Virus record (IMG/VR): IMGVR_UViG_3300008262_000113
Location: 1-57,902 of that record
Reading direction: 5' to 3' (one strand)
Length of the DNA stretch: 57,902 nt
From: a virus
Part shown: positions 37,601-46,335 of the stretch, in pieces
Numbering within the stretch: position 1 is the stretch's first letter
Layout: every line of letters starts with the position of its first letter
Notes under the pieces: model-generated
Database searches by the model: none
What the model saw: only the letters and a program-made list of their open reading frames with translations
What the model was told of the DNA's origin: nothing
Position numbers and translations under genes: made by a program

Positions 37601-40600
37601 AAATTGGTACTGGTGGATTTAATACATCTAACTATCCTAATGTAATTTTAGGTGATCCATTAGGCTCTCTTGCACCTGCTTATGTAGATTCTCCTAATGC
37701 CACATCAGGACAAGTTTACGAAAAACGAAAAGGTCGTGTATTTTGGATGAGTACTGACCAATTTGGATTCTTCCGAGTTGGTAAGTTCTTTGAAGTTGAT
37801 CAAGGCCAGGGTAGTATTAAGTTCTCAGGTGACATTGGTATTACTGGTGCAACAGCATTAGGATTTAAGAAAGGTGTTACTATTGATGAATTCTCCATTG
37901 ACGATACAATGGCAGATGAGTCAGATACAAAAGTACCTGTTGAAAAGGCTATCGTTAGTTACATTAACAGACGATTAGGCAGAGATAGAAATGACACTAA
38001 CATATCTAACAAAATTGGTCCAGGATTCTTACCGCTAAGTGGTACCGCAGAAATGCAAGGAAACTTGCTGATGGGTAACCAAAAAATTACTAACTTAGGT
38101 GATCCAGGAGTTGATCCTACCGCGGCTGTTAATAAAGCCTACGTTGACGATGCGGTATCTAGTTTTGATACCTTAGAAGATCAACGAAACATTAGCTTCA
38201 ACAGAATTGAATCTGGTGATATTTTAGTTGGTACTGGTTTGAAAAAGATATTTGTAACACCTCCAAGCGGTGGTGTTTTTGTTGCTGGTGATACTATTAC
38301 AGATATTTCTGCAAGTAAATCTGGAACAGTAGTTGATGTACAAGAAGTTACAGACGAAATTTTAGGTTCTGCGCCAGGGTACGATCTAACTATAATTACA
38401 TACCTACCAGTAACTAATTCTTTTAACCTAGGTGAAGACGTTGTTAAGGGTGCTATTTCAGCTAACATAGTAGACGGTCCTATTGATGAAGTTGCTAATG
38501 CAAGAGAATCAACCAACAGCGTTATTAATATAACTGTATCAAGAACAGCGGCAGTATATCAAGACGGTTTAACTGTTCCAATCGCACAACTTAATCTTCA
38601 AATAGAAAATGATTCAATAGTTAATGCTGACATTAATGCTAATGCAAGTATTCAGCAAAGTAAACTATTAATGGAAAGAGCAAGACCATTATCAGCTAGT
38701 ACTGGTTTATATGGTGTGAACAATGCAGTTGGACAAACTGACAGAGGTTTATCAGCATACGATGCTAAAAACTTTACAGAAGAGCTGCAAGTAACATTGG
38801 CAAATTCTGTCTCTGCTAATGCTGGAGATATATTATACCAAGGAACTTCAAAAGGTGTAGTAGTAAACACGATTGTTAATAACACTACTGTAATAATTAA
38901 AACTTCGGACACTTGGGCTACTAGTCCAACTGTATTAACCAAAGCAATATTCACTAACGGTATAGAACAAACTCCTACTACATTAACTGGGGTCAATGTA
39001 ACAGCCGTTAATCGTAGTGCATATATAGGTTTAAAAGAAAGAAGTATTGGACTTGATAAACACGAACCAATTTCAACTGATACTGTATTGGGAAGATTTA
39101 CTCCTGGAACAGGAGCAGTTGAACTAGTACCATTTGATACCATTGTTGATCAAGGCTTCGCTGTTCAGGATAAAGATTTTACAAACAGTGAAATTACTCA
39201 ACTAACAGGTCAGCGACTTGTGTTTACTAGTGAACTAAGCGTAGCAGATGGCGCTTCTGTAACACAAGCAGGTAGCGGTGCAACTGGTACTGTACAAGGA
39301 CAAACATTTAGTGAAACATCATTTATTGTTGTAAACATTACTGGTGCGTTCAACAACAGTGGCATTGTAACTGTTGGCGGAGTAGCAGTAGGAATTCCTA
39401 CTCCGGCATCAATAAGTCTTGCTGGTAAAGCAATGGTACAGATAGCCGACGGCATTTATGGAACTACTAGTATATCAACAGGTTCATCTAACAATAGTAT
39501 TGTAAGAAGAACTGGTGATGGTAAAATACAAGCTGAAGCATTTATTATTGGCGGTACGCCAAGTCAAGAAATACTAAGTCAAAGTGGCGGTGTATTATCA
39601 TTTAAAACTCCTGTGCAAGGCGTTATATTAACAGCCGCAGGCGGTAGTGGCGGTGGAAGTCCTACATATCCAGTTGTTCAAATGCCGGGTTCATTAAACG
39701 TTGGAGTTGAACTGTTTAGTGGATTAGTTAACACCACACAAGGAACTGCACAATCTAACATTGCTGGACTAACTGGAAAAGGCTTTGTAAGTGCTCCGTG
39801 GATGTACAGTAACTTTATCCAAGCATTAGATAATAAAGGAACAGCAAACACTACAGGCATTTCTCTTGGTGCTACATCTGGATTTACAAGTTCTGCACTC
39901 AGCACACTAGTATTGGTTGCAAACGGTTCAGAAGCTATCAAAGTTAACAGTACAGAGTCTCAGTTCTTTGGTAATGTAAAAGTTTCCAGTGGAGGCCTAG
40001 ATAGATTTGTTATTACAGCATCTAGTGGAAACACTGCTGTTGGAGGCACTCTAGGTGTTGGTGGAAACTTTGCAGTAGCTACTACTAAATTTACTGTAGC
40101 AAGTGCTAGTGGTGATACAGCAATTGCAGGTAATCTAAGTGTTACAGGCACCTTGGGTATAACTAGTAACACAACATTAACAGGAAATCTAACTGTTAAT
40201 GGTAACACTATTATTGGTGATGCTAATACTGATACTGTGACTTTTACTGCTAGGGCTGCAAGTGATCTTGTACCAAGTACTAATAATGCAAACAATCTAG
40301 GAAGCGGTTTATTAAAATGGAATACTGTATATGCTACTACATTTGACGGTACTGCATTAACTGCTCGTTATGCTGACTTAGCTGAAAACTATCAAGCAGA
40401 TGCTGCATACGAACCAGGCACTGTGCTGATATTTGGCGGTGATGCTGAAGTTACTATAACTACCATTAAAGACGATCATAGAGTAGCAGGTATTGTTTCT
40501 ACAAATCCAGCATATCTAATGAACAGCAATCTACAAGGAGCCAATGTTGTTTCAGTGGCACTGCAAGGCCGAGTACCATGCAAAGTGTTAGGTAAGGTAA

Positions 40601-40749
40601 GAAAAGGTGACTTGTTAGTTTCTAGTGCAATTCCTGGATATGCTATGGTTGGACAGACACCAGCAGTTGGTACTGTAATAGGTAAGGCTCTTGAAAATAA
40701 AGACAGTGAAGGTAAAGGTATTATTGAAGCTGTAGTAGGAAGAGTATAA
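31663..40749 (+). CDS. Giant tail fiber / virion surface protein
   Basis: 3028 residues, the largest gene here. An N-terminal module with NIGVEGNDGTGDSIRESF and NENFNELY is shared with the gene at 42047. Helical repeats with the pattern RxFxxxEvxxYi...C.RD..lI.D follow at about 426-510, 858-930, 1003-1075 and, partly, from 1189. Then comes a beta-helix-like region (NDATILRNMTVQGHGGFM near 1325), many Gly/Thr/Asn-rich beta repeats, and a C-terminal domain from about 2900 (RYADLAENYQAD...VALQGRVPCKV...KGDLLVSS), typical of fiber tips in aquatic T4-like phages. Probably contacts the host. Late promoter upstream, GGAG before ATG. Confidence 0.85.
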   Translation: MARKEINIGVEGNDGTGDSIRESFRKTNENFNELYAIFGAGGTIRFTTLSDTPDGYEPNTVLFVDSNADGIKFRALASNSAADPTADDSILISYDTPNKIVLSTSFRALSQDLSPQLGGPLDGRNKAIARIAISQEAVDEFNAEQPNPQITIDDLVITKGYADNRYIAGALPIRIPDEPANASDYTLVIESYSNGNIVVTGHGFDNTINGTPYKFRAEDTDPSGIVTDTTYYLRYATANQLSVHATRADATVLSQSDANTNKIFITGTIGVDDEHIFVDAAYDSNLQGFYLANQAIPRKSVVRRQGDKMTGPLILHDSPGELAGLASSDEDLQAATKFYVDNTSYASISNLYVTTQGDDRMTGVPAGKAGTSWSYAYRTINAAARRAEEIIQASEAEPGPYMQTITRDGGTTPAEVLEAAIVTPVFNQARYLIEQNRAFVVSEVTGYLQFKYPNFDYNIETCERDLGLILDSIAFDINRGPAVDATANYLTRLAAERYYANASAIVAITRQLTETVDAINTARDMIAAVLLNRPYLQRPISNITQAAIARVTTSVSHNLVSGNQVIIKNVSGMTQVNENVYYVRVVSPNQFELFTDRTLLTAVNSLSFTAYSSGGIIGIRYQDDEGQFFDIGNDADATSRTAISDKFNLVTNIIQNGINAGALVVYGSTYKVVVNNGGLSAIDQGVGNNVDLLPGKILVGKISGAQGRIVSLTTNDPAEGGQDKILVHLIKPIDFIPGEDLEFDNFVKRKQITIFIESGIYEEDYPIKVAANVSVVGDEFRRVIIRPNRRVSQSPWASTYFYRDLEFDGIPLVTGGNRFYNQVGEIQGRFGYHYLENPTKVKNTGTSVVNPGKFSTASNILQENKKFIQEEVIAYINQNFQDLLYDKIQFASDFGEILDGITYDIVLGTNYNQVLEGLKFSRAGSIYRDSYLRELWVDALIRARNLVSALPAVISSATATTRSNTAFNEIIDIIQNGVVSTETAANALTFSPIDSTLQDQIDAKNQLQANRNFIAAEITAYIAVNFPRLEYNSTKCARDVKYIVDALSYDVMYGGNFATRQSAISYFVNAVSQLGLNQRSFTVDAYEHLSGVVADIVRGIAIVPTSGNVLSQTGVGSNPASTTESTIVTNLVNIIKNQINNNNLLTLPSAVYPSLTSANVTLLDVKTAINGSTNTIVSDVISTLDGIAVYSYNQAKCRRDVGLIVNALADDLKLGGDEFSTEVQGEYFRSYIQKYNNDGFGGQENVTKGAIRYISEIAARLFDGAYDAGAIQQNPLAVNYVAPDFEYGVAENDTDNIISNLIEKIVFVFDPRYNPPKRNDEVDVFLMNDATILRNMTVQGHGGFMCTLDPDGQILTKSPYIQTGSSFSQTLNRKRFAGGMFVDAYVGNLPAEITGKINAFTLTIRSEETQGLRIRPPQLPCPFYIEGRRYQVNAISDYDQAQGTATIYLDATSNAGVGYLESQFEEDTGQVERPLYLQTAGNRSMLGNDFTQINDLGYGLVTNNGAFSEMVSMFTYYCQAAYYAKNGSEIRSLNGSNGYGNFGLVSEGADPNEIPDQVTLEFPMTAPARTLRFPQGVDNLGAPTNFTNVEAANSIVVTDVPYAPLTGSVVTINHGGTVGTLQYNVSVVRYLGDGNQSGDVVLTGIQSVSSVAGNASRTPGTYTGKVGTGGTPTVQATYTIVIVPGGATTVTVEGCGEGYAIGNTITIANTQFGGTGTAITFTVASIYGNDGVTALPASVYNNKVYRLQISGQPNGTNGDFYSAIKADVANGVLVEYRNGGTHIFDSVKDTSRLVTRPSTAINFDESDNVTYRSIGFSAFNSLGLPLDSNSIQTTFEVSYDHIELYVEAANVTSTTGGTIGNTQIKINPDKEGFGLLADELARITRDVAGRLPGAPGYSGGMVFTWAGRTHQIINYTPVDTDEAILTISSTNIHNLAGAGTGIAEAFTTDKVLRAGLPVGSTAEITIAISLCRATGHDFTQIGTGGFNTSNYPNVILGDPLGSLAPAYVDSPNATSGQVYEKRKGRVFWMSTDQFGFFRVGKFFEVDQGQGSIKFSGDIGITGATALGFKKGVTIDEFSIDDTMADESDTKVPVEKAIVSYINRRLGRDRNDTNISNKIGPGFLPLSGTAEMQGNLLMGNQKITNLGDPGVDPTAAVNKAYVDDAVSSFDTLEDQRNISFNRIESGDILVGTGLKKIFVTPPSGGVFVAGDTITDISASKSGTVVDVQEVTDEILGSAPGYDLTIITYLPVTNSFNLGEDVVKGAISANIVDGPIDEVANARESTNSVINITVSRTAAVYQDGLTVPIAQLNLQIENDSIVNADINANASIQQSKLLMERARPLSASTGLYGVNNAVGQTDRGLSAYDAKNFTEELQVTLANSVSANAGDILYQGTSKGVVVNTIVNNTTVIIKTSDTWATSPTVLTKAIFTNGIEQTPTTLTGVNVTAVNRSAYIGLKERSIGLDKHEPISTDTVLGRFTPGTGAVELVPFDTIVDQGFAVQDKDFTNSEITQLTGQRLVFTSELSVADGASVTQAGSGATGTVQGQTFSETSFIVVNITGAFNNSGIVTVGGVAVGIPTPASISLAGKAMVQIADGIYGTTSISTGSSNNSIVRRTGDGKIQAEAFIIGGTPSQEILSQSGGVLSFKTPVQGVILTAAGGSGGGSPTYPVVQMPGSLNVGVELFSGLVNTTQGTAQSNIAGLTGKGFVSAPWMYSNFIQALDNKGTANTTGISLGATSGFTSSALSTLVLVANGSEAIKVNSTESQFFGNVKVSSGGLDRFVITASSGNTAVGGTLGVGGNFAVATTKFTVASASGDTAIAGNLSVTGTLGITSNTTLTGNLTVNGNTIIGDANTDTVTFTARAASDLVPSTNNANNLGSGLLKWNTVYATTFDGTALTARYADLAENYQADAAYEPGTVLIFGGDAEVTITTIKDDHRVAGIVSTNPAYLMNSNLQGANVVSVALQGRVPCKVLGKVRKGDLLVSSAIPGYAMVGQTPAVGTVIGKALENKDSEGKGIIEAVVGRV

Positions 40750-40754
40750 TGACC

Positions 40755-40762
40755 GATAAATA
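40755..40762 (+). promoter_or_regulatory. T4-type late promoter
   Basis: GATAAATA, with 20 nt between the box and ATG 40783. Confidence 0.65.
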
Positions 40763-40782
40763 TAATGTAACAGGACAAAAAA

Positions 40783-42033
40783 ATGGCTAATAAGTTTCCC
40801 TTAATATTTGACACCACTGACGGCAACAAGATTAAAGAGTTACCCAGCGGTGATAATTTAAATCTTCAAGGCAGTAGTATTGTTGACGTTGTTAATGTTA
40901 ATGCTTCGGGCACTTTGCAAGCAAATACTTTGTCAGTGCAGTCTATAAGCGTAGGTGGAAGCAATCTCGCTAGTGTAGCGTTATCTGGAAATTATAATTC
41001 ACTAATTAATAAACCTAATATTTTTAGTGGTGACTATAACGATCTTAATAATCGTCCAGTAATTTTCTCTGGCAGTTATATTGATTTAACTAACAAGCCT
41101 GTAATACCTACCGCAGTGTCACAACTAACTAACGATGCAGGATATGTTACAAGTGTTACAGCTACCGTTCCTGCTTCAAATGTAGTTGGACTAGCTGATG
41201 TAGCTGTTACAAATGATTATAATGATTTAGATAACTTACCAGATGTAATTCTTAGAAGCGAATTTACAAGCGGTGCATTAACTATTGATGTTACTAACAC
41301 TGGTAATTTGACAGGTAGTGTGTTTTCAGATTCGAATGTTTTATTAGTGGATCACATAAATTCTATCATTCCAGCTAGTGTGCTATCTGGGACTGCCGGC
41401 ATAGATATTAACAGTGTTGGAAATAGTGCATTTAATCAAATGAGTGCAGTAAGACTTTCAGTGGCACTTGCAACATTCGAAGATATTAAACTAGAAGGAA
41501 ACTTAACAGCTGACGATTCTAGTTTAATTATAGACGGAACTACTAAACGAATTTTTGGTAGTTTCAACGGCCCGTTAGATGGTAATATTAATAGAGCAGG
41601 TTCAGAATTATTAGTAACTGCTGTAGGAGGCATTACATTATCCCCAGCGGGAGTATTAAACGTACCCAATGCTACGGATATCTCATTGAGTGGTACTGGT
41701 GATATGCAACTATCAGGTTCTACCGAAATTGGTATTCAAAGTAGTGCTGGGCCAGTTCAAGTTACTTCATTTACTGAAACTGACATATCATCAACTAGTT
41801 CATTTGTTCGATTAAAAGCGCAAACTAATTTGACGCTAGAAGGTAATACAATAATTTTTAAACCTTTGAAAGCAAAGCCTACAACAAGGTTTGGGGCGGT
41901 TGGCGACACAGCAGGAGAAATTCGCATAGACAGTAGTACTGGATTTACATACATTTATTATTGTGTTAAAGATTACACTGATGGAATTGATGGTATTTGG
42001 ACAAGAACAATTATGGATACTTTCTGGCCATGA
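40783..42033 (+). CDS. Tail fiber protein
   Basis: 416 residues. Repeated short blocks (GNYNSLINKPNIFSGDYNDL, NNRPVIFSGSYIDLTNKPVI, NDYNDLDNLPDV) are the YxxLxNxP repeats common in fiber shafts; the rest is beta-rich and ends with a WxRTIMDTFWP tip. Preceded by a late box. It probably forms part of the same fiber system as its neighbours. Confidence 0.75.
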   Translation: MANKFPLIFDTTDGNKIKELPSGDNLNLQGSSIVDVVNVNASGTLQANTLSVQSISVGGSNLASVALSGNYNSLINKPNIFSGDYNDLNNRPVIFSGSYIDLTNKPVIPTAVSQLTNDAGYVTSVTATVPASNVVGLADVAVTNDYNDLDNLPDVILRSEFTSGALTIDVTNTGNLTGSVFSDSNVLLVDHINSIIPASVLSGTAGIDINSVGNSAFNQMSAVRLSVALATFEDIKLEGNLTADDSSLIIDGTTKRIFGSFNGPLDGNINRAGSELLVTAVGGITLSPAGVLNVPNATDISLSGTGDMQLSGSTEIGIQSSAGPVQVTSFTETDISSTSSFVRLKAQTNLTLEGNTIIFKPLKAKPTTRFGAVGDTAGEIRIDSSTGFTYIYYCVKDYTDGIDGIWTRTIMDTFWP

Positions 42034-42046
42034 TAAGGAATTTAAA

Positions 42047-42742
42047 ATGACTATAAATTATATTGATGTAGGTATTGTTGCTAACGATGGCACCGGTGAT
42101 GATCTCCGTGAGGCATTTATAAAAGTTAACGATAACTTTCAAGAACTAGATTTAAGAATTGTTGAAGAAACTGTTATAGACAATGCAGGAGTTTTAGGTG
42201 TAGGTATATATGCTGGAAAAATTGATGGAGAAAATATATTTAAACGTCTCCTGGCTGGCTCTAATATAAACTTAAATCAAAACGCTAACACTATTACAAT
42301 CAATGCTAATGACAGCTTAGACCAATTAATTGTTGTATCAGACAGTGGTACTGTTACGATTTCAAGAGGACAAACACTATCAATACAAGGTGGCCAAGGA
42401 ATTAACACTAGAGTTAATGGTCAGCAGCTGATAGTTGACCTAGACAATAATGGAATTCTAGTTAAAGATTTAACTCCTACCCTAGCTGGTAACTTAAATG
42501 CTAACAACAAGAACATACAGAATGCCAACACAATTTCTGCAACTACATTCAGCGGAGAATTACAAGGCAACGTATACGGATTTGATGTTCGAGATTTTGG
42601 TCCTTACTTAACTGGTTTTGACTTTGGTGAATTTAGAGCAGTTTATACTAATTCGCTTCAATTTATTATGCGTAAAGTAGACGTTGACTTTGGTCCTTTT
42701 GACCCACCTAGCGGAGATACTGTAGACCTGGGTGGTTTTTGA
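42047..42742 (+). CDS. Tail fiber or fiber-attachment protein
   Basis: 231 residues from ATG 42047 with AAGGAA upstream. The N-terminal DVGIVANDGTGDDLREAF and KVNDNFQEL match the start of the giant fiber, suggesting a common anchor. The rest is beta-rich (TVTISRGQTLSIQGGQG) and ends in a Phe/Asp/Gly-rich segment. Confidence 0.65.
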   Translation: MTINYIDVGIVANDGTGDDLREAFIKVNDNFQELDLRIVEETVIDNAGVLGVGIYAGKIDGENIFKRLLAGSNINLNQNANTITINANDSLDQLIVVSDSGTVTISRGQTLSIQGGQGINTRVNGQQLIVDLDNNGILVKDLTPTLAGNLNANNKNIQNANTISATTFSGELQGNVYGFDVRDFGPYLTGFDFGEFRAVYTNSLQFIMRKVDVDFGPFDPPSGDTVDLGGF

Positions 42743-42755
42743 ATCCGTTGTTTCC

Positions 42756-42763
42756 GATAAATA
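42756..42763 (+). promoter_or_regulatory. T4-type late promoter
   Basis: GATAAATA, again 20 nt before the ATG (42784). Confidence 0.65.
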
Positions 42764-42783
42764 CGCTATATAGGATATAAAAT

Positions 42784-45465
42784 ATGGCAGACTTGTGGAC
42801 GCAACCGTCTAATACTAAATTAGCTACGCTAGAAGAAAATGTTACAACAAGCATAAATTTGCCGTTGGTTAATCCTTCATCTACGGTTTCTCTTATCAGT
42901 GGAAAATTGCCTGGTGGGATACGAATCCAAGGTTCTCAAATAGTAGGTACTCCTTACGAAGTGCCGCGTGTTACAGATTACAGATTTGTCCTAAGAGCTA
43001 GCTATAACAATGTAACTAGAGATAGAACATTTGTAATTACTGTAGGTGATGCTGATGCACCTGTATGGCAAACAACTCCTGGATTATTACCAGTAGGTAA
43101 TAACAATACATTTTATATTTTAGACAATTCACCAGTTGATTTTCAATTAGTGGCAACTGACGTTGATTTACCTATTGGTGAAAGTTTAGATTTTTATATA
43201 GCGTCCGGAGACGGACAATTACCGCCTGGTATACAATTAACCAGAGACGGCAGATTAGTAGGAGTAGTTGATCCTATTCTTGCTATTGAAAGAACACTGC
43301 TTTATAATGCAGGCTCGTATGATACAGCGCCGTACGATTTTACTTCTGCAGGATATGATTTTGGCTTAAGATCATCTAATGGTTTTGATAGTTTTTTCTA
43401 CGATACTGACATTTATGATTTTAACTATCCAGAACGAACACCTAAAAAATTAAATAGATATTATCAATTTACTGTAAGTGTATCTGACGGAGATATTATA
43501 TCTCGACGAACATTTAGAATTTATGTAGTAGGCGATGACTTTTTACGTGCTGACAACACTATTATGCAGGTTGGTACAGGTACGTTTACTGCTGATAACA
43601 CTAATATAAGAGTTCCCATATGGTTAACACCTAGCGACTTAGGTGTTAGACGAGCCAACAATTATATTACTTTGTTCTTAGATGTTATTGATTCAAATAC
43701 ATTAACAGGTATTGTTACATATTTCTTACAGGCTACTAATCCCGATAGTTCTCTTAGCAGACTACCTCCAGGACTAACACTAGATAGTAGCACCGGAGAA
43801 ATTGCAGGTAAAGTGCCCTATCAAGCAGAGGTTACAAAAACTTTTAAATTTACTATACGGGCTCAAAGATTTACCCCTGATCAAGCACAAGAATTAGTTG
43901 CAAGTAGTAAAACATTTACTGTAAAATTACTAGGGGAAATTAATTCTGAAACAAAATGGATTACTGATAGTAATCTAGGACTGTTGGGATCAAATGTTAT
44001 TTCTGTACTAAAAGTTGAAGCAACTACAAATGTTCCCGGAAGTAACGTAATTTATAACTTATCATCAGGAAGACTGCCGCCTGGACTTGCACTAAGTTTT
44101 GATGGTGAAGTTGTAGGTAAAGTAAATGCATTTGGTGAAAATGTTTATAAAAGCACTTGGAAAAACGAACGACAATATACATTAAACGATGTTGTACGTT
44201 ATCAAGGGTTGCTTTATCAAGCTCTGAGTACTCATCAGAGTACCAGTACTGGGTCATTTAGTACTGATCAGGCGCTATGGGCAAGATTTGCATATAGAAC
44301 TAACGGGCTGACAGTATTTGATAATGATACATTTAGACTTGATGCCAATTCGACTACAATAGATAGAGAATATCGTTTCACTGTTACTGCACAAGATCTT
44401 TACAAATATAGCGTAGTGAGTAAAGAATTTGTAATTAGAATATCAGACCCTGATAGTAAAAAGTATAGTAATTTATACATGAAGCCTTTTCTTAAAGAAC
44501 AAGTTAGAAGAAACTTTAATGCTTTCATTTCTAATCCAGAAATTTTTATTCCAGAATACATTTATCGACCAAGCGATCCTAATTTTGGTATACAACGTGA
44601 AATTAAAATGCTTGCATATGCTGGTATTGAAACTAAAGAATTACAAGAAGTAGTTAGAGCAATGTCTACAAATCATAGAAGAAAACGCTATCGAGTGGGC
44701 GATTTAAAGAGTGCTATTGCAAAAGTTCCTGGAACTAATGATATAGTTTATGAAGTACTTTATTTGGATGTAATAGATCCTTATAATCCAAGTGAAGGTC
44801 GAACTAAGAAAAGTATTACAGTACGTAATTCTAAAAAGATTAAAGTTAATTCTGTTAGTGCAACGCCTAAAGACATGTTTTACGACTACGAAGAAAAACC
44901 TTCTTTTACAGTACAGGCTAGAGGAAAAACTATTACTGTTACACTAGGCGAAGATTTCGTAGTTGAAACTAGAGCTGATGGAGAATTTAAGTTAAAATGG
45001 GAAGATGGATTGGAAATAGATTCTAGAACAGAAACTAGAATTCTATCAATACTAGAGGGACTATCTCCAAACATGGTGTTAAGACCCGAACCTGAAGCTA
45101 ATACAGTTAAAGCGGATTCTAATATATACACTGCTGGACAGACAATTGATTCAATAAAATATATCAGTAATATCACAAACATGCGTGATAATATACGACC
45201 GTTAGGTCGTACTGAAAGATCTTTTGTTCCGCTTTGGATGCGATCATCACAACAGAGTAGTGTAGACGAACTAGGTTATACTCCATCGTTGGTGTTGTGC
45301 TATTGTAAACCAGGAACTAGTCAAATTATTCAAAGTGCCATTAAAGCTAGCAATTTTGACTTTAGTCAATTTGACTTAGACATGGACAGATACATTATTG
45401 ATAATACTCTTATAAGCAGTAAATCGCAGTATTTACTGTTCGCAAATTATCAGTACAATATATAA
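42784..45465 (+). CDS. Adhesin-like virion protein with Ig-type repeats
   Basis: 893 residues. At least four He_PIG-type Ig repeats, each marked by LP(P/G)G(I/L) and a following Gly-hydrophobic turn: near 41 (LPGGIRI), 145 (LPPGIQL), 328 (LPPGLTLDSSTGEIAG) and 430 (LPPGLAL). A segment QYTLNDVVRYQGLLYQAL (about 463-480) resembles a small carbohydrate-binding module. The last 300 residues are a different, mixed domain. Likely a baseplate- or fiber-associated adhesin. Confidence 0.7.
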   Translation: MADLWTQPSNTKLATLEENVTTSINLPLVNPSSTVSLISGKLPGGIRIQGSQIVGTPYEVPRVTDYRFVLRASYNNVTRDRTFVITVGDADAPVWQTTPGLLPVGNNNTFYILDNSPVDFQLVATDVDLPIGESLDFYIASGDGQLPPGIQLTRDGRLVGVVDPILAIERTLLYNAGSYDTAPYDFTSAGYDFGLRSSNGFDSFFYDTDIYDFNYPERTPKKLNRYYQFTVSVSDGDIISRRTFRIYVVGDDFLRADNTIMQVGTGTFTADNTNIRVPIWLTPSDLGVRRANNYITLFLDVIDSNTLTGIVTYFLQATNPDSSLSRLPPGLTLDSSTGEIAGKVPYQAEVTKTFKFTIRAQRFTPDQAQELVASSKTFTVKLLGEINSETKWITDSNLGLLGSNVISVLKVEATTNVPGSNVIYNLSSGRLPPGLALSFDGEVVGKVNAFGENVYKSTWKNERQYTLNDVVRYQGLLYQALSTHQSTSTGSFSTDQALWARFAYRTNGLTVFDNDTFRLDANSTTIDREYRFTVTAQDLYKYSVVSKEFVIRISDPDSKKYSNLYMKPFLKEQVRRNFNAFISNPEIFIPEYIYRPSDPNFGIQREIKMLAYAGIETKELQEVVRAMSTNHRRKRYRVGDLKSAIAKVPGTNDIVYEVLYLDVIDPYNPSEGRTKKSITVRNSKKIKVNSVSATPKDMFYDYEEKPSFTVQARGKTITVTLGEDFVVETRADGEFKLKWEDGLEIDSRTETRILSILEGLSPNMVLRPEPEANTVKADSNIYTAGQTIDSIKYISNITNMRDNIRPLGRTERSFVPLWMRSSQQSSVDELGYTPSLVLCYCKPGTSQIIQSAIKASNFDFSQFDLDMDRYIIDNTLISSKSQYLLFANYQYNI

Positions 45466-45469
45466 AGTA

Positions 45470-45477
45470 AATAAATA
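45470..45477 (+). promoter_or_regulatory. T4-type late promoter
   Basis: AATAAATA, 20 nt before ATG 45498; GGAGA lies between. Confidence 0.55.
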
Positions 45478-45497
45478 CTGTTAGGAGATAAATTAAA

Positions 45498-46100
45498 ATG
45501 GCTAGTAATATAAATTATATAAATGTCGACGAAAGTTTTCCAATAGCTGGACAGGACAACGATAGTCAGGGTTTTCGAGATAACTTTGCAACAATTAAAA
45601 GTAGTTTAGCATCTGCTAAAACTGAGATTACAAATCTTCAAGATAATACTGCAAAATTAAACGTTAACAATAACTTTAATCAAAACGAAATTTCAAATGC
45701 TAAACTTAGAAACACACCATATGTGTTTTTTAATAAAAATATTAACCAAGGCGATACGCATAATTTACTGTTCAGTGACGGAAGTTACCAGCAATTAAAT
45801 ATCAACAATTTTGCTATTATAGATTTAGAAGATTTTAGACCACCAAACGGTGCTCAAGTTCAGTTTAAAATTCAAATTTTGTTTAATGGAAACGGAACAG
45901 TTGAGTGGCTTACTGGATCTCCAAGCAATGTTTTTAGGGTTAATTCTACCTGGCCTAAGAGAGTAAACCCAACTAATCCATTTACTGTTACGACAAATCA
46001 ACCCGTTCTAGTTGATATTTGGACAACTGACGGTATAACATTCTACGGCCATTATTACGGAAACTATGTAACGATTGCTCAAGACGATGGTATCATTTAA
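45498..46100 (+). CDS. Virion-associated fiber protein
   Basis: 200 residues. INYINVDESFPIAGQDNDSQGFRDNFATIKSSL is a variant of the N-terminal anchor seen in the two fibers upstream; a short coiled coil (36-60) and a beta-rich C-terminal half with WPKRVNPTNPF follow. It overlaps the next gene by 14 nt. Confidence 0.6.
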   Translation: MASNINYINVDESFPIAGQDNDSQGFRDNFATIKSSLASAKTEITNLQDNTAKLNVNNNFNQNEISNAKLRNTPYVFFNKNINQGDTHNLLFSDGSYQQLNINNFAIIDLEDFRPPNGAQVQFKIQILFNGNGTVEWLTGSPSNVFRVNSTWPKRVNPTNPFTVTTNQPVLVDIWTTDGITFYGHYYGNYVTIAQDDGII

Positions 46101-46326
46101 TCCTCTAGTAGACGATTTTTCAAAACTTTCAGACCTTGAAGTAGAATCAAAGGTTACTGATCTAGGGCGAAAATATTTTATGTCTAGAAATCCAGAAGTA
46201 CAAATGCAGATAGCAGCACTGCTAGGAATGTACAAGGAAGAAATGCAAGCAAGGCGTGCTCGCACACAATTACAATCACAACAAAACGGCAATTCTGATC
46301 TTGACAATTTAATCAATATCAGCTAA
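46087..46326 (+). CDS. Small helical phage protein
   Basis: 79 residues from ATG 46087, inside the end of the previous gene. Helical: LSDLEVESKVTDLGRKYFM, then MQIAALLGMYKEEMQARRA. Position after the fiber genes suggests a late or assembly role. Family unknown. Confidence 0.5.
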   Translation: MVSFNPLVDDFSKLSDLEVESKVTDLGRKYFMSRNPEVQMQIAALLGMYKEEMQARRARTQLQSQQNGNSDLDNLINIS

Positions 46327-46335
46327 TATAGTTAG

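Noticed and set aside
38181-40829. Long minus-strand open frames opposite the giant fiber.
   Set aside because: Shadow frames produced by the biased codon use of the fiber gene; no start signals.
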